DNA from: Brasenia schreberi
Lineage: Eukaryota; Streptophyta; Magnoliopsida; Nymphaeales; Cabombaceae
Direction: 5' to 3'
Assembly (NCBI GenBank): GCA_036023115.1
Contig: JAYKKT010000037.1
Span: forward strand, 682,001 to 746,000
DNA length: 64,000 nt
Shown one piece after another: positions 58,428 through 64,000 of the stretch. Position numbers and translations under genes: made by a program. The notes below the pieces were generated by a model that had not been told where the DNA came from, ran no database searches, and saw nothing but the letters and a program-made list of their open reading frames with translations. Position 1 is the stretch's first letter. Each line of letters opens with the position of its first letter.

Positions 58428-58819
58428 TATAATGAAGATGATACTTCAACATGTTGAGTAGGGCAGTGGATATCTAATACATGTATACAATAATCTTAAG
58501 TCACTAGCGAATGACTATGAAACATTGAAAAGCCTTAGAAAAGGCAAAAATAATAGCAAATGCACTAACAATAGCATATACACTCAAAAGAATGTATATG
58601 AATTGATCACCAAAGCTTAATCTTTATCCAATTCATTAAGGTATTTATAGAGAAGAGAGGTTGCAATTGAACATGAAAAACATCCAGTAAAAAAAGTTGT
58701 TGGAAGGACCCAACGGCTAGTAATCTAGCCATTAGTGGCCCTAATACCTTATGGGACTGATTACAAAAGTGTGTATTTTCACAAACAAAAAAATACTGTA
58801 AAATATACATATTTTAACA
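58428..58819 (-). repeat. Copia-2 5' LTR
   Basis: 392 bp; aligned with 54676-55075. Terminal bases are changed by C-to-T/G-to-A steps (TATA and TAATATC instead of CA and TGGTATC). Confidence 0.92.
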
Positions 58820-58929
58820 TTACCAATACTTTCACGGACTGCTATAGCAGTATGCTAAATTGCATTTTGGAATACAAGGCAGGTTGATCCATATTTAGTG
58901 AAAACGAAACTGAAACACTATTTCTGAAA

Positions 58930-59013
58930 TTTTTACCGCGTCTCTCGATCTCGCATACCTCTTCCAAGTTCCACCACCAAAAGGAGCAACTACCGGCGAT
59001 GACGAGGGTAAGT
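58930..59013 (+). other. Possible first exon of a SERF/4F5-like gene
   Basis: A pyrimidine-rich leader (CCGCGTCTCTCGATCTCGCA and onward) leads to GGCG ATG ACG AGG followed by GTAAGT at 59008. Small plant SERF/4F5 proteins start MTRG with an intron at that point, so this could be an exon 1. I found no second exon downstream, so the gene would be a remnant or the resemblance is chance. Confidence 0.3.
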
Positions 59014-59700
59014 CTCTCCCTCTCACTCTCCATGTATAGACATTCAAGAGACAGGATTTTCTCATAGCTCATGCTCAAATTAAGCTTTGTTTAAGTCATG
59101 AAACTCTCTCCCTTTATATATGCATATATATATATATATATGGCCTTCCTGTCTACTTGGTACCTTGAGTACTAACCATGTCCACAATCTTTTATGAGTC
59201 AATCTCTTAGGTGGTATGGTTGGCTTCTAATATTTTTGCTTGCTTCTATATATATATATATATATATATGAACCCTCGTTGTGTGCAACAGAAGTAATGA
59301 CTTGTTGGGTTTAGACTTAAAGATGACTTAGGCTTGCCTCATGCTTGTTACGATTTCATTTGAAACTATGAACTGAGTGGCTTTGTTGTTTCCCTTTAAT
59401 TTTTATTTGGATAATTTTTCCCTATAAGTGACATGAGAAATTGGATAAGTCTTGGTTCTGGCAGTATCTTGTATGGTATAAGTTGGTCAATGAAAGGGAG
59501 ACTCACTTTGCAATTTCGCTCAAGTTCTCCTCATGAAACTAAAGGATGGTACTGGAGTGGATGTGGTTTAAGGTTCTCTTTTCTCCAATGTAGCAAGGGA
59601 TAGGTATAGGAAAAAATGGGTTATATATGTGCTTGTGAAATATATATATATATACATGGCAAGATGTTGATTTAGTATTCAGAACAAGAAGAGGGAAGGA
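59014..59700. other. No gene recognised; AT microsatellites
   Basis: Intron-like DNA with (AT)n runs at about 59122-59141, 59247-59269 and 59638-59654. Confidence 0.5.
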
Positions 59701-59739
59701 AGGTGCCTATACAAGATCACGAAAGTGATAAAGAAGGCA

Positions 59740-59860
59740 TACCAAAGGAAAGGCTAAGATACCTACGAAAGATGAAGAAGAATTTGATTTTGAAGAAACA
59801 AATGAAAAGTAAGAAGAGCTAGAAGGACAAGGATCTTCATCTGAAAATGAAAATGATTAA
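59740..59860 (+). pseudogene. Acidic hAT-like transposase tail (first copy)
   Basis: Reads KIPTKDEEEFDFEETNEK, a stop, and EELEGQGSSSENEND before a stop at 59858-59860. Plant hAT transposases often end in such acidic tails. The assignment rests on composition and on nearby hAT domains. Confidence 0.4.
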
Positions 59861-59869
59861 TCTCCTACA

Positions 59870-60605
59870 TAATACATTTTTTCGGTTCATCTTAAATGAT
59901 TCAATTTATATGGTAATCACATTTGGTGGATGTTATATTTTGGACTTGTTAAGTTGTTATATTTGATATTTTGGTCATACCAATATGTTATATTATGTGT
60001 TTTCTTGTGGGTGTTATATGTTATGGTGCATCTTAAGACTTTTTCATCTTTTAAGAGTAATTTTTCTCGGTCCTAATATTATCCTATTTTTTTTAGGTAA
60101 GTATAGTACATTGCTCAAATTAGATTGGACTATACTTGGGCAGATAAGTATAATATATTAGTTCTTTTTAATTTTTCTACTTAAAATAACTCGGTGTTAG
60201 AATAACTTGGTGGCCTTTATGTCTTTGTTTTCAAATTTAATAAATCAATATACATATACCACCTGATATTTATCATTTGTCTTCTTAGAATTTATTTATT
60301 TAGTTTAATTTATATTTATGAATGTGGTGGTTATGTGTTTCTTGATATTTCTCAAAAATTAGAGAATCCACTATATATAGTTTTAAAACTTAAACGATAG
60401 TGTACTGCTATATCCTTGTTATCGGTATATTAGGGTCAAGCAGTATCAACCCACTAACAGCTATTGATAACATAGTTGAGATGATAATTCACTTCATTAT
60501 TGGGCTTGAGGTACCTATCTAAAACCATGTCAATGTGCAGCTAGGTAAATGCAGTAATCACTTATAAGTGTCTTCGATATTATATTAATATATATTATTT
60601 TTTCG
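59870..60605. other. AT-rich DNA, no gene
   Basis: AT-rich. Near 60395-60470 the words ACTATATATAG, CGATAGTGTACTGCTATATC and GTTATCGGTATA resemble hAT subterminal repeats. Confidence 0.4.
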
Positions 60606-60611
60606 TTAGAT

Positions 60612-61112
60612 GTATGGTGGAATAGGTTTGGAAGTGATTGCCCAAACCTAAGAGACGTTGGAGTAAATGTCCTTAGGCAAACTTATAAAGTGGAGTGATC
60701 CTTAAATACATCTATAGAAAAACGTGCAACATATTAGAGCATAAACAAGTTAATAACCTGATATTTATATGATGAATATGTGGCCATGAGAGAGGTAATT
60801 AGTAATTTAGTTACTAAAATTTAAGTTTGTATTCTTTAACTTTTAGTTTTGACTTTTATTTATTGATCATCCTATCAAACAATTAAGAAAGTTATCTTGT
60901 AAATATGAGAGCCATTTTCATCCAATCAGTCTCAATAATTTTGATGTTTTAGAGGAGTGAGTTAAAGTCGATGATAAAACAAAAGCACTAATTACTAAAG
61001 AAGATGTTCAATGGATCAACTTGAAAGGAGTGCAACAATATGAATAGGGGATATTGATTTTAGTGATAATGGTGGTAATTTTGAGGAAGGAGAACAAGAC
61101 GTGGATTATTAG
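60612..61112 (+). pseudogene. hAT transposase C-terminal dimerisation region
   Basis: Starts after an acceptor CGTTAG. Reads VWWNRFGSDCPNLRDVGVNV, then LRQTYK, which matches the WW..FG..CPNLRKLA..VL.QT of hAT dimerisation domains. Near 60950-61112 it continues with VKVDDKTKALITKEDVQWIN and the acidic end GDIDFSDNGGNFEEGEQDVD followed by Y and TAG. Stops interrupt the middle. It may be the 3' end of the hAT whose 5' parts are at 41310 and 53344, or another copy. Confidence 0.65.
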
Positions 61113-61261
61113 TTGATAACCCAAATCTTAATGTTTGGGATTACAATTCTTTTTCTTTTGTGACGTAAGTCGTAGCTTTAAACAATATTTGCTACTTTAC
61201 TTTGATTAGATAATAGACAAGACCAATTGTTAGATTATTTTTAATTATAAGTTAGTTATCT

Positions 61262-62222
61262 CATACATTAGTTTTATCAATATGGGACAAGCCATAGGAT
61301 TTCAAGAATAATGTCCCCTTTGGATAGTAAACCAAGAAGTTTACTATAATCGGCGATGCCCCTCTGTCCAACCATCAGTCATAATAGAATATTCTGTAAC
61401 CTTTAATGACTCCCTAAATTCAAGACTCCATTCATAAACAATATCAACCCATTTTTATAGTAATTTACTCCCTTAAAGTATGATAAGTAGGGATCTTATA
61501 ATCAGATCCTACACTATAAATAACATATGTTATGCTTTCAAAGGAAAATAAATTTACACTATTAAACCGGAGGCAATTTTCATAAAAACAATTTTGCAAA
61601 TATACTTTCTCAATTACCTCCCTAAAAGTCATAGCTGATCTAATACCTAGTTAAACTCCAAAAATAGTACACTGAGGAAATAATGAATGTATTAAACCGC
61701 CTCTAGCACCTCCTCTACCACTCCTCAGTCCTCACAACCATCGAGGGGACATGGGTACTTGCAGTGAAACAAGAACCAACCTCGTTGTTAATGCTACCAT
61801 AACCTAAACTCTTTTCTTTATCTCGTATTCTCTTGCTCTCCTCAGTTGTCTCTTCCTCCTTCTCTCTAACAATAGCATAAATTTCTTCTCGAGAAGCATC
61901 CTTAAACATAATCCAACTGTTGATCTCTACTTTCTCTCTTTGTCGTAATCTCTTCCTCCAAACCTTGTTGAATTTCATACTTTTCACTTTCACGTACCCG
62001 ACAACAAGCACTTGCATTCTTTTTAGTTCCTGCAAGATTTTTCATACGGAAAATACCTTCATGCTTCACCTTGTTACAAAACATACACTTATTGACAAAC
62101 CTATTGCCTTCGTACACTGGGGTACAATACTTTCCCAGTAGATCGCCTTGTTCTGATGCCATCAAGCCGAGCAAAGATAAACCACAATAAGAACAAAACT
62201 TTAAAAAGGTGAGAAATCTCAC
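61262..62222 (-). pseudogene. hAT transposase N-terminal half, BED finger and DUF659
   Basis: MASEQGDLLGKYC at 62162 starts a BED zinc finger: CMFCNKVKHEGIFRMKNLAG, then TKKNASAC. The usual zinc-binding His of KHLAG is Asn here. A Lys/Glu-rich linker follows after a frame change (61980-61715). Near 61380-61360 comes TDGWT and near 61345-61290 NFLVYYPKGTLFLKS, the DUF659 core. The frame is broken near 61360. The remaining C-terminal half is missing; the sequence meets the plus-strand hAT tail at about 61112-61262 in a convergent arrangement. Confidence 0.85.
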
Positions 62223-62449
62223 AAGTTATGAAAGCCCCATATTTTTCAAGTAAAAAATCGAGCTACAAAGGAGTATGTATGAAAAAAAATGTATGCCATG
62301 GATTTGAGAAAAACTCTATGGATTTTCAATGGTTTGGTAAAAAAAAAAATGTGTGATTCCTCCACGAAATCGAGTAAATTAAAAGTATGAAAACCATTTG
62401 GGAGTAAGGTAGATCTTTGTGTCCTTTGAGAGCAAGCAAAACCATAGAA

Positions 62450-62575
62450 AAGACTCGAGTTTCTCAGGTTTTATATCCTGCGAGTCAATAATGACTCGTA
62501 CGATACGAGCCGTATCATACCGTATCATATAATACAATACGATACTAAATCATAAATCATTGGTTTGCATCATCA
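62450..62575 (-). repeat. Subterminal GTATC repeats of minus-strand hAT
   Basis: Repeated words around CGTATC and GATACG (GAGTCAATAATGACTCGTAC, GATACGAGCCGTATCATACC, GTATCATATAATACAATACG). It lies on the 5' side of the minus-strand transposase, where hAT elements carry short transposase-binding repeats. The exact end and TSD were not found. Confidence 0.5.
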
Positions 62576-63480
62576 GACCTAAAACCTAAGGTTTGAGTAT
62601 CTTGATCAGGTTATGGGTTAATTAGTTTGTGAAGGTAGGAAAAGGAAAAACGACTGAGGTAGGTAGATGTGAATACAAAACGGTCTGATCACATGGTAGA
62701 AATCTGATCAAGATATCAATATATATATATATATATATCAATTGGTACAAGAAGTCTGATCCTTATAAAGACTAATTCTCATGTTACAACATTTGAGAGC
62801 AAATAATGAAGAATATAAGGGACAAATGCAAGAGATTCTACGATGGGTAGGTGATTCAAAGATGTAGGAACAACCATAAGCTAGTAAAGCGACTTTTGCT
62901 TTACACCATAAAGAATCCTGATTCAGAGTGGTCTATTGTTTTGAAGAATACGACGGCAAATGGAACCTCGAACAGGACTTCAAGTGTCAAAATCCAACAC
63001 GACTCCAGAACCAAGAAACGATCAAAACTGCAAAGGATCCCGCGGACACCTGCAACAACAAAAGTTTCTACAAGTTACAATTGAGAATAGACCAAAAGAT
63101 TTCAGCTTAACACTCAAAACAACTGACTAAATACTCAAAGAAACTGACAAAATTGCAGAAAATATCCGTTACTATTTTCACTAGGTAGACAATCTAAACT
63201 CCACAAACCCGTTTCTACAAGTTAAGAATGAGAAGAGTCAAGGGACTTCAGCTTCACCAGCAACCAAAAGAAAAATACACGAAACCTAGTACATTAAGAC
63301 CAATATTGCAACCTTGAAATGTCAATCATCTTAAAAATGTGATCCCCGCTAGCATAAACAACTGAAACGCTACGTTATCAGTTCCATAATCCATGACACC
63401 AAGCTGGATTTTTCCCAGCAAAAAAAATATCAAAACCTACTTCATAACATACCAAACCAAACTAGATTACTTTCCAACAC
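62576..63480. other. No gene recognised
   Basis: Contains an (AT)n run at about 62717-62738. The short frames at 62851-63110 have no recognisable motif. Confidence 0.4.
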
Positions 63481-63499
63481 TGAGAAAGATAATATGGAT

Positions 63500-63920
63500 A
63501 CTAGCATCTTGGATGAGAGAGGAAATGAGAAAAGAGGAGGGGAGGGAGAACATCAGAAAGGAGAAAAAAAAGAGGAGAAAAGGGGAGAAAGGTTACCGGA
63601 CCGGAGAGATGTTGTCGGAGAAAAATGTCAGCGGAGAAAGCTGTCTCGCAGCAGCGGAGGAGAGAGAGAGAGTACCCCTTCGACTCAGCATAAGTAACCA
63701 GGCTGGGATACCCGGCCCAATCGAGACAGATTTGGAGAGCGAAAACGGAGACCACAAACGAGAAATGAGGCAAAGAAAACTCGGACGGAAATCGGGAAGG
63801 AAACGAGAATAGCGAACCTGGCCTGAACTTTTCCCATTCGTTCGAGAAAGTTAGGTGTCAAGATAAAAAAAGGTCACCTATTTGTTAATTCATTATTATT
63901 GATTTAAATACATTTTATAT
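63500..63920 (-). promoter_or_regulatory. Promoter and 5' leader-like segment of a minus-strand gene
   Basis: On the minus strand a TATA-like TTTATATAAAATG near 63910 is followed by a CT-rich leader over 63830-63600, with a donor-like CCGGTAACC at 63592-63600. The change from AT-rich flank to C/T-rich leader is typical of a plant 5' UTR with a leader intron. No coding exon follows within the next kilobases. The nearest intact minus-strand coding sequence is the RRM gene at 40496, whose first coding exon has an acceptor just upstream. A link across about 23 kb is only a hypothesis. Confidence 0.3.
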
Positions 63921-64000
63921 AAATTAAAGTTTTATTTCAAATGTAAAAATAAACTGCAGCAAAGGGAGGCCTTTTTGATCCATCACAGTTAACGAAAATA

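Larger units (their letters stand above)
54676..58819 (-). mobile_element. Copia-2: Ty1/Copia element with RTE fragment
   Basis: In minus orientation. The 3' LTR is 54676-55075 and the 5' LTR 58428-58819. The primer-binding site reads TAATATCAGAGCC on the minus strand beside 58427, a decayed TGGTATCAGAGCC. The polypurine tract CAGTTTGAGGG is beside 55076. The flanks CTACT (54671-54675) and TTACC (58820-58824) agree only in the middle TAC, with C/T differences at both ends, so the TSD is weak. The internal region is short (about 3.0 kb without the RTE piece) because RT and RNase H are largely deleted. Confidence 0.9.

Noticed and set aside
54671..58824. Clear target-site duplication for Copia-2
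   Set aside because: The flanks CTACT and TTACC agree only at the middle three bases; the LTR pair is certain but the TSD is not.
58842..59078. Minus-strand 78-residue ORF
   Set aside because: No motif, and the plus strand of the same stretch looks like a gene leader with a splice donor.

Overview
The window is nuclear DNA from a flowering plant. It is AT-rich and intron-bearing, and it holds plant-type mobile elements (Ty3/Gypsy of the Tat type, Ty1/Copia, RTE-clade LINEs and hAT transposons with BED/DUF659 transposases) plus relics of plant nuclear genes. No species can be named from the sequence alone.

Layout. Positions 1-11000 hold remnants of two Tat-type Gypsy elements: LTR-like blocks with TATA boxes near 303 and 7968, tandem repeats, an inverted integrase tail at 2847-3158 and a gag scrap near 10000. 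At 11877-14537 a deleted Copia element sits inside an unidentified open frame. At 16427-25418 lies a Gypsy/Tat element with a 2.1-kb left LTR and a right LTR cut off exactly where sequence of a Mediator subunit 14 (MED14/SWP) gene begins. That MED14 3' half (about 25430-30992) is recognisable over five exons but has at least three frameshifts and a damaged splice donor. An RTE LINE follows (31342-34501), then a PPR-DYW gene (35902-38037) with an amber codon and several frameshifts. The only gene I see with an undamaged reading frame is a two-exon, minus-strand RRM protein (39352-40496) resembling Arabidopsis AIPP1/EDM3.

From about 41300 to 62600 the window is a nest of transposons whose target-site duplications (TSDs) I could read. 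A plus-strand hAT element was entered by Copia-1 (42244-53343, TSD GGTGC). Copia-1 was entered by RTE-A (minus, 17-bp TSD). RTE-A was entered in its 5' tip by full-length RTE-B (plus, 18-bp TSD), leaving two RTE copies of about 3 kb head to head. A second Copia (54676-58819) lies further along the hAT and carries its own RTE fragment. More hAT pieces in both orientations follow to 62570. The last kilobase looks like the promoter and 5' leader of a minus-strand gene.

Function. Every LTR element has lost its reverse-transcriptase core, so none is autonomous as it stands. The host genes on the left (MED14, PPR) are decayed, while the RRM gene appears maintained beside the TE cluster. I see no operon-like system, no tRNA or rRNA gene and no CRISPR array. 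The most notable items are the four-level nest with its inverted RTE pair, a hairpin motif conserved in the Tat 3' regions, the repeated loss of RT cores, and many short tandem duplications.
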